A stretch of DNA of 64,000 nucleotides from R-RK-3 sp963842775 (lineage in GTDB: Bacteria; Pseudomonadota; Alphaproteobacteria; Rhizobiales; Rhodomicrobiaceae). The DNA lies in assembly GCA_963842775.1 (NCBI GenBank), contig CAWJHQ010000005.1, forward strand, positions 434,001-498,000. The letters are read 5' to 3'. Shown piece by piece: positions 1 to 8,073 of the stretch (the stretch's first letter is position 1; every line of letters begins with the position of its first letter). Under the pieces are notes generated by a model. The model saw only the letters and a list, made by a program, of their open reading frames with translations. It was not told the DNA's origin and ran no database searches. The position numbers and the translations under genes are program-made.

Positions 1-909
1 CCCACCGCCTTTATCGTCGAAAACGCCATCCTGCGCCGCGCGCTTTACGAAGCCGCCGAAAGCTTGTCCGACATCACCCTGATCGCGCCCGAAACCGTTG
101 CCGGCATCGATTTGCGCGAGGCAAGTGCCGCGATTACGCTCGGCAGCGGCAAGACGCTCTTCGCCAATCTTCTGGTTGCCGCCGATGGGCAGCGTTCGGC
201 GCTGCGGAAAATGGCCGGTTTCAAGATCGTCGAATGGACATCGGACCAGGCCGCCATCACCGGCACGATCGCGCATGAAAAGCCGCATGGGGGCCGCGCC
301 GTGCAGCATTTCCTGCCCTCCGGGCCGTTCGCGCTGCTGCCGATGGTCGGCAACCGCTCATCCATCGTGTGGACGGAAAGGGCGGACGAAGCGCGGCGCA
401 TCATGGCCTCGGGGGAAGCGGAGAAGCTCGCCGAGATCGACAAGCGCATCGGCGGAGCGCTTGGGCGGATCTCGCTCGCCGGTAAGCTGTCCGCCTTTCC
501 GCTCAGCATGACGCTGTCGCGGGGATTCGTGAAGCCGCGCGTGGCGCTGGCGGGCGATGCCGCCCACGGATTGCATTGGATCGCTGGTCAGGGGCTCAAT
601 CACGGGCTGAAGGACGCCGCTGCCCTCACCGAAGTGCTGGTTGACGCCGCCCGGCTCGGCCTCGATCCGGGCGACCTCACGGTGCTGGAGCGCTATGAGC
701 GCTGGCGGCGCTTCGACAGCGCGTCCTCTGCGATGAGCGCGGCCGCCCTGAACCGGCTGTTCGCCAATGACAACACACCGCTGCGCGCCGCGCGCCAGTT
801 TGGGCTCGGCGTCGTCGACCGTTTGCCGGGCTTGAAGCGCTTCTTCATGCGCGAGGCGGCGGGGCTGACCGGCGAGTTGCCGAAGCTGCTCAAGGGTGAA
901 CTGGCGTAA
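1..909 (+). CDS. UbiH/UbiF/Coq6-type FAD-dependent monooxygenase, 5'-truncated by the window
   Basis: The reading frame is open from base 1, so about 300 C-terminal residues are seen and the N-terminal FAD dinucleotide motif lies outside. The diagnostic second FAD motif is present: GDAAHGLHWIAGQGLNHGL matches the GDAAH-x-x-x-P-xx-GQG-x-N-x-G signature of the ubiquinone-hydroxylase family. Here the usual Pro of 'HPxAGQG' is Trp. An LLVAADGQRS stretch (the DG motif) is also visible upstream. The family hydroxylates the aromatic ring of ubiquinone precursors using NAD(P)H and O2. Whether this copy serves ubiquinone synthesis or a catabolic ring hydroxylation cannot be decided from the fragment. 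It ends 25 bases before an SDR fragment in the same frame. Confidence 0.85.
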   Translation, partial: PTAFIVENAILRRALYEAAESLSDITLIAPETVAGIDLREASAAITLGSGKTLFANLLVAADGQRSALRKMAGFKIVEWTSDQAAITGTIAHEKPHGGRAVQHFLPSGPFALLPMVGNRSSIVWTERADEARRIMASGEAEKLAEIDKRIGGALGRISLAGKLSAFPLSMTLSRGFVKPRVALAGDAAHGLHWIAGQGLNHGLKDAAALTEVLVDAARLGLDPGDLTVLERYERWRRFDSASSAMSAAALNRLFANDNTPLRAARQFGLGVVDRLPGLKRFFMREAAGLTGELPKLLKGELA

Positions 910-933
910 GCGCTTTTCAGCGATCACGCGGGG

Positions 934-1257
934 TATGCGCCGGCAGTGTCCATCCGAGGCGGCTTCGCCATCTCGAAGATCGGGCTCAGCATGATGAGCA
1001 AGGTATCCGCGCTGCGTTTGGCGAACGAGGGCATTCACACCTACGAGGTGCGCCCAGGGATGATCCGCACGGACATGACGGCCGTCGCCAGGGAAAAATA
1101 CGACCATCTGTTCGCGGAAGGGCTGGCGCCGATCTCGCGATGGGGCGAGCCGGACGATGTCGGGTGGGCCGTGGCGATGCTCGCTGGCGGTGCCCTTCCT
1201 TATTCGACCGGCGAGGTCATTCACGTCGACGGTGGACTCTCGCTGCCCAGGCTCTGA
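934..1257 (+). pseudogene. 3' fragment of a short-chain dehydrogenase/reductase (FabG-like)
   Basis: About 105 residues match only the C-terminal half of an SDR: the helix with the catalytic Lys (ISKIGLSMMSK), the PG-(M)-I-R-TDM segment, a 'RWGEPDDVG' segment and the terminal GEVIHVDGG. The Rossmann nucleotide-binding half is absent. The catalytic Tyr position reads Phe (GGFAISK instead of GxYxISK). No proper start exists; the nearest is GTG at 946. I read this as a truncated, inactive relic created by the same rearrangement that cut the genes to its right. Its end overlaps the convergent hydroxyacid dehydrogenase by 37 bases. Confidence 0.7.
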
Positions 1258-2253
1258 CGAAACCGCGCAAACCGCGTCGCGGCTTCAAGATTGACGGCAT
1301 TTTCCGGGGTCAGTCCCGCCAGGATCGCGCGCACCTGCTCCACCGTGTCGAAGGCCTGATGCTCGACGGCGCCGGGCGTCAGCCCGCCAATATGGGGAAC
1401 GGCGACCACGTCGGCGCGGCCGGCCAGTTCCGGGCTCGGCATTTGATCGGGCGCGCGGCCGACATCCATCGCAGCCCCGGCAATACGCCCGGCGTCGAGG
1501 GCTGCGGCTAGCGCCTGCTCATCGACGAGATTGCCGCGCGAGAGATTGATGAAATGGGCGTGCGGCTGCATGCGGGCGAAGGCCGCGGCGTTCATCAGGT
1601 TTTCCGTCTCGGCCGTCGCCACCGCAAGGCAGACAACGAAATCCGACCTCGCTCAGAAGCTTTTCAAATGACACCTGCGCCACATTGGGATCGGCGATGG
1701 TCTTGTATGGATCGTGCGCAAGAACCGTCATCCCGAAGGCGCTCGCCAGCCCGGCCAGATGCTGGCCGATCACGCCATAACCGATGATGCCGATGGACGA
1801 GCCCTGTAGCTGCCGTCCCATCCGCGCAACGGGCGCGCCACCGGAGCGGTAGGTCCCGACCGCGGCGGAAACGCCCCTGCCAAGATCAATCATCATGCCG
1901 ATGCCGAGCTCCGCGACGGAAGCGGCGAAGCCAGGCGTCGCGCGCGTCACCAGAATGCCGTGCCGGCTGGCGGCTTCGACATCCACATTGCGAATATCGA
2001 CCGCACAGCGCAGGAAAGCGACCAAGCCCTCCGGCGCCTGATCGAAGAAGCTGGCGGGGCCCGGCGTCATGCGGTCCGAGACGATGACGGCGCAGCCAGC
2101 CGCATGGGCGGCCAGGCCATCCGCATCGAGATGCTCCGAGGTGGGATTGATAACGACCTCGGCGATATCCCTGAGCGCCGCCACGGCGCGCGGGCCGTAA
2201 TAGTTCGCCAGCATATCGGGCGTATGGCTGAGGAAAATGCGGGGATTTGTCAT
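1221..2253 (-). pseudogene. D-2-hydroxyacid dehydrogenase, frameshifted
   Basis: The protein starts MTNPRIFLSHTPDML and carries a GIIGYGVIGQHLAG Rossmann motif (GxGxxG type), followed after a frame change by LSRGNLVDEQAL and a 'PHIGG' segment carrying the catalytic His of the D-isomer-specific family. The frame breaks near 1645: dropping one G in the minus-strand 'GAGGTCGG' restores SDFVVCLAVATAETENL. The family reduces 2-oxoacids to D-2-hydroxyacids (or reverse) with NAD(P)H. The ATG overlaps the TGA of the upstream oxidoreductase (ATGA), so the two were cotranscribed. The reading frame could be intact if the extra base is a sequencing error. Confidence 0.75.
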
Positions 2254-3274
2254 GTGAGCGCCAGCGCCTGTCCGGTTTGCGAGGAGGCAAGCAAGGCTTC
2301 GATCAGCACCTGAACCTTCAAGGCTTCGCGCCCGCTGACTGCGGGGTCTCGCCCCTGTTCGATGGCAGTCGAGGAAATCGACGATTACCCCCTTATGCGC
2401 CTCATGCGAGAAGGCCATGGGATCGGCGCCGCCGCTCCTGGATTCCGCGCCTTCATGACGGATCACGCGGCCGTCCTGGTAGTAAACGACGAGCGATTCC
2501 GCTTCGAGCACGGCCGTACCTTTTGCGCAGGCCAGCTCGATCTTCTCGGGAAAGCCCGGAAAGGACACGGTCGTCGCGTCGATGGTGCCGATCGCGCCAT
2601 TGCCGAATTCCACGGCGGCGGCAACGATGTCCTCGGTGTCGATGCTTCGGAGCGGCGAGGTTTTTGCGAAAGCCGCAACGCGCGTGACAGGACCGGCGAG
2701 GCTCTGGAACAGGTCGAGCGTGTGGATGGCCTGGGTCAGCAGCACGCCCCCGCCGTCGCGCGCCTTCATGCCCCGGCCCGGCTGGGCGTAATATTCAGGC
2801 GGACGCCACCAGCGGATCGACGCCGATGCCGAGATCAGTGCGCCCAGCTCTCCGCTTTGCAGGATGGCCGCAAGCTTGCGCGATGCGTCGCGGAAACGAT
2901 GCTGCAGCACGATGGCGAAGCGCAAGCCGGCTTTCTCCATCAGCTCCACGGATTGTTGCGCCCGTTCTACGGTCACGTCCAGAGGCTTTTCGAGCAGCAC
3001 ATGCTTGCCCGCAGCGGCGCATCGGGCGACCAGATCGGCATGGGTCATCGGCGGCGTCAGCAGGATGACGGCATCGACTTTCGGATCGTCGAGGACCGCC
3101 TCCAGATCCGCGGCCAGCGGCAGGTCCGGGTGCGCCGCGGCAAACGCCTCCCGCCGTGTGTGCGGTGGGGGCGTGGCAGGCGACAATACGCGCACGATGC
3201 CCCAACTCGCGCAGGCTCTGGATGTGGGGCTTGTGGGCCATGCCCAGGCCCACCACAGCAATCCCGATCGTCAT
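2250..3274 (-). pseudogene. Gfo/Idh/MocA-family oxidoreductase, two frameshifts
   Basis: The gene starts with MTIGIAVVGLGMAHKPH (Rossmann GxGxxx), then has HVLLEKPLDVT, the family's EKP motif with the catalytic Lys, and a GGGVLLTQAIHTLDL segment typical of the substrate domain. The frame breaks near 3185-3200 and again near 2330. At the second break an extra C before ATCGAACAG (minus strand) hides the natural end, which would read VSGREALKVQVLIEALLASS then TGA at 2250. Family members are NAD(P)-dependent sugar, inositol or biliverdin-type reductases; the substrate is unknown here. The ATG overlaps the stop of the enoyl-CoA hydratase remnant upstream, and the TGA overlaps the next ATG, so this was a tight operon. 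Confidence 0.75.
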
Positions 3275-3348
3275 TGCTTGAACTCCGCCTCCCTGTTCTG
3301 CTGAAAGGCACGGATGCCCTCCACATGATCGCCCGCGGTAATGCGGAG
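3271..3348 (-). pseudogene. C-terminal tail of an enoyl-CoA hydratase/isomerase
   Basis: Only about 25 residues remain: LRITAGDHVEGIRAFQQNRE, then AEFKQ and a stop. This is the standard end of crotonase-family proteins (xxDxxEGxxAFxEKRxPxF). The stop TGA overlaps the ATG of the Gfo/Idh/MocA gene. Homology ends abruptly near 3350, where the sequence passes into the region upstream of the convergent AroE-like gene. This marks a deletion or recombination junction. Confidence 0.65.
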
Positions 3349-3456
3349 CGTATTTCATTTCGGCACAAAGCGAACAGTACCCATTTCAAGGACGACCGCG
3401 GTTGACCTTGCGCGACTGCCTATCTGGGTTTGCGAAGTTGGCCGACCCTGGCTAGC

Positions 3457-4374
3457 ATGGCAGCCAAGTTCGCGAGACCGCAACCCCATCAAGGGCAGTT
3501 TTTCAAGAAGCTGGAGGCTCACTTGCAACGCGCCAGTGCCGACGACGTGGCCATCTCGATCAGCACGCAGCAGGTTCCCATCAACGGGGCGACGCGGCTT
3601 TACGCCATCATCGGCGACCCGATCGCACAGGTCAAATCGCCGCAAGTCCTCAATCCCCGTTTCGCGGCGGCCGGACTGAATGCCGTGCTGGTGCCCGTCC
3701 ATGTCAGGCCGGAGCTGTTCGAGGAAACGGTGAGAGGGCTGATGGCGATCGGCAATCTCGACGGCATCATCGCCACCGTGCCTTACAAGGCCCGCATTAT
3801 GCCCTTTATCGGGAACGTCCTGCCGATGGCGGCCCAAGTGGGCGCGGCGAACGCATTGCGACGCGACCCGGACGGAAGCTGGTCCGGCGACATGTTCGAC
3901 GGGCGCGGCCTCGTCCGCGGCTTGCGCGATGCGAGCATTCCACTGGAGGGGCGCAGAGTGATGCTGGTCGGGGCAGGGGGCGCGGGCAGCGCGGTTGCCG
4001 TCGCGCTGGCTGACGCCCGTGTGGCCGCCATTACGATCTTCGACGTAGAAGCCAGCAAGGCGCAAGCCTTGGCGGATCGCGTCGCAGCCGCGTTTCCGTC
4101 GTGTTCGGTGCGCGCCGGTCCTGTCCGCATCCCGGGCCACGACATGCTCATCAATGCTACGCCTATCGGCATGGCTCCCGGCGACGGCCTCCCCATGGCG
4201 CTCGACGGCCTCACTCCGGATGTCCTCGTCATCGACGTCATCCATAAGCCCGGCGCGACACCCTTCGTCGACCAAGCCCGCGCGCTTGGCTGCCAGGCGT
4301 TCGACGGCCACCTCATGCTGAACGGGCAGGCCGAAGAACTGGCGGCGTTCTTCATCAGCGGAGCGCGGCGATGA
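3457..4374 (+). CDS. Shikimate dehydrogenase-like (AroE family) NAD(P)-dependent oxidoreductase
   Basis: About 305 residues with GDPIAQVKSP near the N terminus, TVPYK carrying the conserved catalytic Lys, VGAGGAGSAVA as NAD(P)-binding loop, and ATPIGM. Classical AroE has a Ser-x-Ser pair binding the shikimate carboxylate (HSLSP); here the first Ser is replaced (QVKSP). The 'NTDG' motif reads MFDG. These changes argue for a related catabolic substrate such as quinate or another hydroxylated ring acid rather than biosynthetic shikimate; this is inference. ATG at 3457 is preferred; TTG at 3430 and GTG at 3547 are alternatives. The stop overlaps the next gene (ATGA), so it heads an operon with MaoC and acyl-CoA dehydrogenase genes. 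Confidence 0.8.
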   Translation: MAAKFARPQPHQGQFFKKLEAHLQRASADDVAISISTQQVPINGATRLYAIIGDPIAQVKSPQVLNPRFAAAGLNAVLVPVHVRPELFEETVRGLMAIGNLDGIIATVPYKARIMPFIGNVLPMAAQVGAANALRRDPDGSWSGDMFDGRGLVRGLRDASIPLEGRRVMLVGAGGAGSAVAVALADARVAAITIFDVEASKAQALADRVAAAFPSCSVRAGPVRIPGHDMLINATPIGMAPGDGLPMALDGLTPDVLVIDVIHKPGATPFVDQARALGCQAFDGHLMLNGQAEELAAFFISGARR

Positions 4375-4823
4375 CGGCAAGCTTCCTTGAAGTCGGCGAG
4401 ACCGCTACCTTCTCGAAGACAATCACCGAAGCCGATCTCGTCCTGTTTGCCGGCATTACCGGCGATTTCGACCCAATCCATGTCAACGAGGAGTATGCGA
4501 AGACGAGCGCATTCGGCCAGCGCATCGTTCATGGCGGCCTTGTCATGGGCCTGCTCTCGACCACGGCCTCGATGATGTCGCGCCGCTCCGTCGAGCGCGG
4601 ATCGAAAGCGGTTTCCGTTTCGCTTGGCTATGACAGGATCCGCTTTCTCCGGCCGGTCTTCATCAACGACACCCTCACCGCCCGCTACACGATCGAGGAA
4701 CTCGACACCGAGGCCGCGCGCAGCCGCTCCAGGGTAGAGGTCGTCAATCAATCCGGCGAGCTTTGCCTTGTGGGCACGCACATCATGAAATGGGTCTTGC
4801 CAGGCGCCGCGACCCAGTCCTGA
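4371..4823 (+). CDS. MaoC-like (R)-specific enoyl-CoA hydratase
   Basis: A 150-residue hot-dog fold protein with the hydratase-2 motif ITGDFDPIHVNEEYA. Asp and His of the GDxxPxH catalytic pair are retained, while the usual Asn is Asp. HGGLVMGL follows, as in MaoC dehydratases. It would hydrate a trans-2-enoyl-CoA in the cytoplasm. The start ATG overlaps the AroE-like stop, and an acyl-CoA dehydrogenase follows 39 bases later. Dehydrogenation and hydration of a CoA thioester would then be encoded side by side, a beta-oxidation-like module. Confidence 0.85.
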   Translation: MTASFLEVGETATFSKTITEADLVLFAGITGDFDPIHVNEEYAKTSAFGQRIVHGGLVMGLLSTTASMMSRRSVERGSKAVSVSLGYDRIRFLRPVFINDTLTARYTIEELDTEAARSRSRVEVVNQSGELCLVGTHIMKWVLPGAATQS

Positions 4824-4862
4824 CGCAGCCAACATTATCTCGTTTTGAGAGCGGTATTCGCC

Positions 4863-6008
4863 ATGCAGCTTACCGACACGCACCGCGAAATCCACGAAAC
4901 GGCGCGGCGTTTCGCCGACGAAATGATCCGGCCGCGCGCGGAGGCGCTGGACCGTGAGGAGAGTTTTCCCGCCGACATCTACAGGGCGATGGGCGAACTC
5001 GGCCTGTTCGGCATTACCACGCCTGCCGAACTCGGAGGCGCCGGGCTCGACACGCTCAGCTATGCGCTTGTGATGGAGGCTTTGTCGCGCGGCTATTCCT
5101 CGGTCGCGGACCAATGCGGGCTTTACGAACTGGTCACGACCCTCCTCGCCCAGCACGGCACCGCCGAGCAGCAGCGCCAATGGCTGCCGCGTCTCCTCAG
5201 CGCCGAGCTTCGCCCGGCCTATTGCATCACCGAGGCCGAGGCCGGCTCCGACGTCTCCAACATTCTCACATCGGCGGAAAGATCGGCGACCGGCTGGCGG
5301 CTCTCCGGCGCCAAGCTCTGGATCCACAATGCGCCGGTCGCCGATGTCGGCTTCGTTTTGGCGCGCACGGACAAGACGGCCGGCAAACGCGGCATGAGCA
5401 TCTTCATTGTCGAACTCGACCGTCCCGGTGTGTCGCGAGGGCCCAAGGAGCACAAGATGGGGCAGCGCGCTTCCCAGGTCGGAGCGCTGCACTTCGACAA
5501 TGTGGAACTGCCCGCGAATGCGCTGCTCGGCGCGGAGGGACGCGGCTTTCACATCATGATGGGCGTGCTCGACAAAGGCCGGGTCGGCATTGCGGCGCTC
5601 GCGGTGGGCATTGCGCAGGCGGGATTGGAGGCGGCGCTGGACTATGCCAAGACCCGCAAGCAATTCGGCCAGCGCATCGCGGACTTCCAGGGGCTGCAAT
5701 GGATGCTGGCCGACATGGTCAAGGAGATCACCGCCGCACGGCTTCTGGTTCATCATGCTGCGTTCGCGCTCGATGCCGGCGATTCCGCTACGATCTATTG
5801 TTCGATGGCGAAATGCTTCGCCGCCGACATGGCCGTGGCCCAGACCGCCAATGCCGTCCAGATTTTCGGCGGCAGCGGCTACATCAGGGGCTTCGAGGTC
5901 GAACGGCTCTATCGCGACGCCAAGATCACCCAGATCTACGAAGGGACCAATCAGATCCAGCGCTCGATCATCGCGCGAGAACTGCTGACGCACGGCGTTC
6001 CCCGGTAA
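4863..6008 (+). CDS. Acyl-CoA dehydrogenase
   Basis: A 381-residue flavoprotein of normal family length. Visible motifs are YCITEAEAGSD (FAD/substrate loop), the RKQFGQRIADFQGLQ segment, and YEGTNQIQRSIIAR near the C terminus, whose Glu is the catalytic base in short-chain and isobutyryl-CoA type members. It oxidises an acyl-CoA to the 2-enoyl-CoA and passes electrons to ETF. ATG 4863 (MQLTDTHREI) matches the family N terminus better than the upstream TTG at 4845. The partner hydratase is immediately upstream; the TRAP transporter downstream may import the substrate acid. Confidence 0.92.
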   Translation: MQLTDTHREIHETARRFADEMIRPRAEALDREESFPADIYRAMGELGLFGITTPAELGGAGLDTLSYALVMEALSRGYSSVADQCGLYELVTTLLAQHGTAEQQRQWLPRLLSAELRPAYCITEAEAGSDVSNILTSAERSATGWRLSGAKLWIHNAPVADVGFVLARTDKTAGKRGMSIFIVELDRPGVSRGPKEHKMGQRASQVGALHFDNVELPANALLGAEGRGFHIMMGVLDKGRVGIAALAVGIAQAGLEAALDYAKTRKQFGQRIADFQGLQWMLADMVKEITAARLLVHHAAFALDAGDSATIYCSMAKCFAADMAVAQTANAVQIFGGSGYIRGFEVERLYRDAKITQIYEGTNQIQRSIIARELLTHGVPR

Positions 6009-6459
6009 TCTAACGCGCGTTCGACCGGTCCGACTGGCTTCTACTTGCCCACCGCGCGGCAAGTGCCGAAGATTCAAGCTCCACGGCGCAACTCCATCAG
6101 ATCGAAGATGTCCTCGACGGAACTCGAATTGTGCTCTGGGGGCAACCCGCCAGGTGAGGTTCCACGCGCCCGATTGGGTTCCATAAGCACGCCGTTGTCA
6201 GCATCACTGGACAGTGCTACGTTTCGAGTATGTCGGGTCATCATACAACTTGGCTCTGTTCTGCTTGGGGCAGGTTCAACTGCCCGCTTCGGCGGTGGCA
6301 AAGTTAAGGAACAAGGGCGATGATCCGAAAGACGAGGCTGCCGGCGGCTTTGCCAAGCTCGCTGGGACAATAAAAAGTCCGGCCCGTCCTGTGAAACTCT
6401 TCGTCGGTCAGCGGCCACGCTTGACGGACGGAGCCGACACAAACAAGGAGGAAGCGAGT
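6009..6459. other. Intergenic region upstream of the TRAP operon
   Basis: This 450-base stretch separates the acyl-CoA dehydrogenase from dctP. No convincing coding sequence was seen: reading frames in it lack family resemblance. It should contain the TRAP operon promoter; an inverted repeat near 6228-6246 is listed separately. Confidence 0.5.
6228..6246. promoter_or_regulatory. Inverted repeat GTATG-N9-CATAC, possible operator of the TRAP operon
   Basis: GTATG (6228-6232) and CATAC (6242-6246) form a short palindrome about 215 bases upstream of dctP. The right side reads ATCATACAA, which resembles half-sites bound by FadR-subfamily GntR regulators common near TRAP loci. The arms are only 5 bases and no regulator gene is adjacent, so this is weak. 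Confidence 0.25.
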
Positions 6460-7461
6460 ATGAAAAGACGTGATGTGTTTAGGACCGCCGCCGCGGTGGC
6501 GGTTGTCGTTGCAAGCGGATTTGGCGTCACTCCGCTGCTTGCTCAAAGCAAGATGGTCCTCAAGGCCACCGACGTGCATCCGCTCGGCTATCCCACGGTG
6601 GAGGCCGTCGAGCGCATGGGCAAGAAACTTGAAGCGGCGACAAACGGACGCCTCAGCATTCAGATGTTCCCGTCGATGCAGCTCGGCGGCGAGAAGGAAA
6701 TGATCGAGCAGGCGCAGGTCGGCGCGTTGCAGATCGCCCGTATCAGCGTCGGTCCGATGGGCCCGATCGTGCCGGAGCTCAACGTCTTCAACCTGCCCTT
6801 CATGTTCCGCGATGCCGCGCATATGGAGAAGGTCATCGATGGGCCGATCGGCGACGAACTGCTGAAGAAGCTGACCGATCATCCGACGGCCAACCTCGTC
6901 GGCCTGTGCTGGATGAATGCGGGCCAGCGCAACGTCTACAATAGCAAGCACCCGATCAAGGAGCTCTCCGACCTCAAGGGCCTCAAGATCCGCATGATGG
7001 GCAATCCGGTGTTTGTCGAGACGATGAATTCGCTCGGCGGCAACGGCGTGGCCATGGGCTTCGACCAGCTGGTCAACGCCATGCAGACCGGCGTCGTGGA
7101 TGGTGCGGAGAACAACCCGCCAAGCTACGAAAGCGGCCAGCATTTCCGCTACGCCAAATACTATTCAATCACCGGCCATCTGATCATCCCTGAGATCCTC
7201 GTCTTCTCGAAGAAGAGCTGGGAAGGTCTGTCGAAAGACGACCAGGCGCTCATCATGAAGCTCAGCAAGGAAGCGCAGCAGGAGCAGCGCAAGCTCTGGT
7301 ACGCCCGCGAGGAGGAGTCGATGCAGAAGATCAAGGCGGGCGGCGCCGAGATCAATGAGGTCGGCGACAAGAAGGCGTTCCAGGCAGCCGTGAAGCCGGT
7401 CTGGGACAAGTTCGGCGCGCAGCATTCGGCGCTGATTCAGCGCATTCAGGATACGAAGTAG
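6460..7461 (+). CDS. dctP: TRAP transporter substrate-binding protein (DctP family)
   Basis: A 333-residue periplasmic binding protein. The N terminus MKRRDVFRTAAAVAVVV...LLAQ is a signal peptide with a twin-Arg-like start. Family marks are QLGGEKEMIEQAQVGAL near residue 75, NLPFMFRD, and LSDLKGLKIR with its conserved Arg that binds the substrate carboxylate, then GVVDGAENN. The start is fixed by AAGGAGG nine bases before the ATG; an upstream in-frame extension is not plausible. It delivers an organic acid to the DctQM permease encoded next. The ligand is unknown, but the upstream CoA-ester genes suggest a carboxylic acid. Confidence 0.93.
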   Translation: MKRRDVFRTAAAVAVVVASGFGVTPLLAQSKMVLKATDVHPLGYPTVEAVERMGKKLEAATNGRLSIQMFPSMQLGGEKEMIEQAQVGALQIARISVGPMGPIVPELNVFNLPFMFRDAAHMEKVIDGPIGDELLKKLTDHPTANLVGLCWMNAGQRNVYNSKHPIKELSDLKGLKIRMMGNPVFVETMNSLGGNGVAMGFDQLVNAMQTGVVDGAENNPPSYESGQHFRYAKYYSITGHLIIPEILVFSKKSWEGLSKDDQALIMKLSKEAQQEQRKLWYAREEESMQKIKAGGAEINEVGDKKAFQAAVKPVWDKFGAQHSALIQRIQDTK

Positions 7462-7474
7462 GGACGGTCCTGTG

Positions 7475-7501
7475 GCGGCCGGCTTTCATTAAGTCGGCCG
7501 C
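7475..7501 (+). terminator. GC-rich hairpin between dctP and dctQ, possible attenuator
   Basis: GCGGCCG (7475-7481) and CGGCCGC (7495-7501) are perfect inverted arms around a 13-base loop, lying just after the dctP stop. No T-tract follows. Such hairpins commonly stabilise binding-protein mRNA or reduce readthrough so that the periplasmic protein is made in excess over the permease; that role is inferred here. Confidence 0.5.
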
Positions 7502-7539
7502 ATCTTCGTGCGCACTCCATGCCTGGGGGTCTTCACCAT

Positions 7540-8055
7540 ATGAAAGCGCAATATGTGCGCGCGATGGACGCCATTAATCGCGCCTGCCTCTTCATTGCCG
7601 GCACTTGCCTCGTCGTCATCACCATCATCATCCCCTGGGGCGTGTTCACGCGCTATGTGCTGAACAGCGCCTCGTCCTGGCCGGAACCGATGGCCGTGCT
7701 GCTGATGATCTGGCTATCGCTGCTCTCCGCCGTGGTGTGCTACCGCGAGCATCTTCACATCGGCGTCGGAGTGCTTCCCGCAGCACTGAGCGGGACGCCA
7801 AAGATGGTGGTCGGCTGGATCATCGAAGCCGGCATGCTCGCCACCAATCTCTTCATGCTGTGGTGGGGCGTGAAGCTCGTGCATGCGCTCTGGTTCCAGA
7901 GCATCGCCGAGTTCCCGATGGTGTCCGTCGGCGTTTCCTACCTGCCGCTGCCGATCGGCGGCGTGCTCATCGTGCTGTTTGTCATCGAGCGGCTGTGGAC
8001 AGGAAAGCTGTTCGAGGAACCTTCGCTCGACGGCACTCCGCTGCCCTCCGAATAA
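7540..8055 (+). CDS. dctQ: TRAP transporter small permease (DctQ family)
   Basis: A 171-residue membrane protein with four hydrophobic segments, beginning around ACLFIAGTCLVVITIIIPWGVF, and the RYVLNSASSWPEPMAVLLMIWLS motif region characteristic of DctQ. ATG 7540 follows a GGGGGT stretch at good spacing; ATG 7519 would add seven residues. It forms the small integral subunit of the Na+-dependent TRAP permease and pairs with the large subunit 18 bases downstream. Confidence 0.9.
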   Translation: MKAQYVRAMDAINRACLFIAGTCLVVITIIIPWGVFTRYVLNSASSWPEPMAVLLMIWLSLLSAVVCYREHLHIGVGVLPAALSGTPKMVVGWIIEAGMLATNLFMLWWGVKLVHALWFQSIAEFPMVSVGVSYLPLPIGGVLIVLFVIERLWTGKLFEEPSLDGTPLPSE

Positions 8056-8073
8056 TTCGCAGGAAGCTCCTCC

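Noticed and set aside
358..1224. A 288-codon minus-strand frame
   Set aside because: Antisense of the UbiH-type monooxygenase and SDR remnant; no domain.
3783..6077. A 764-codon open frame on the minus strand
   Set aside because: It is antisense to the AroE-like, MaoC and acyl-CoA dehydrogenase genes, which have clear motifs; the antisense protein is His/Arg/Asp-rich without domains, typical of high-GC shadow frames.
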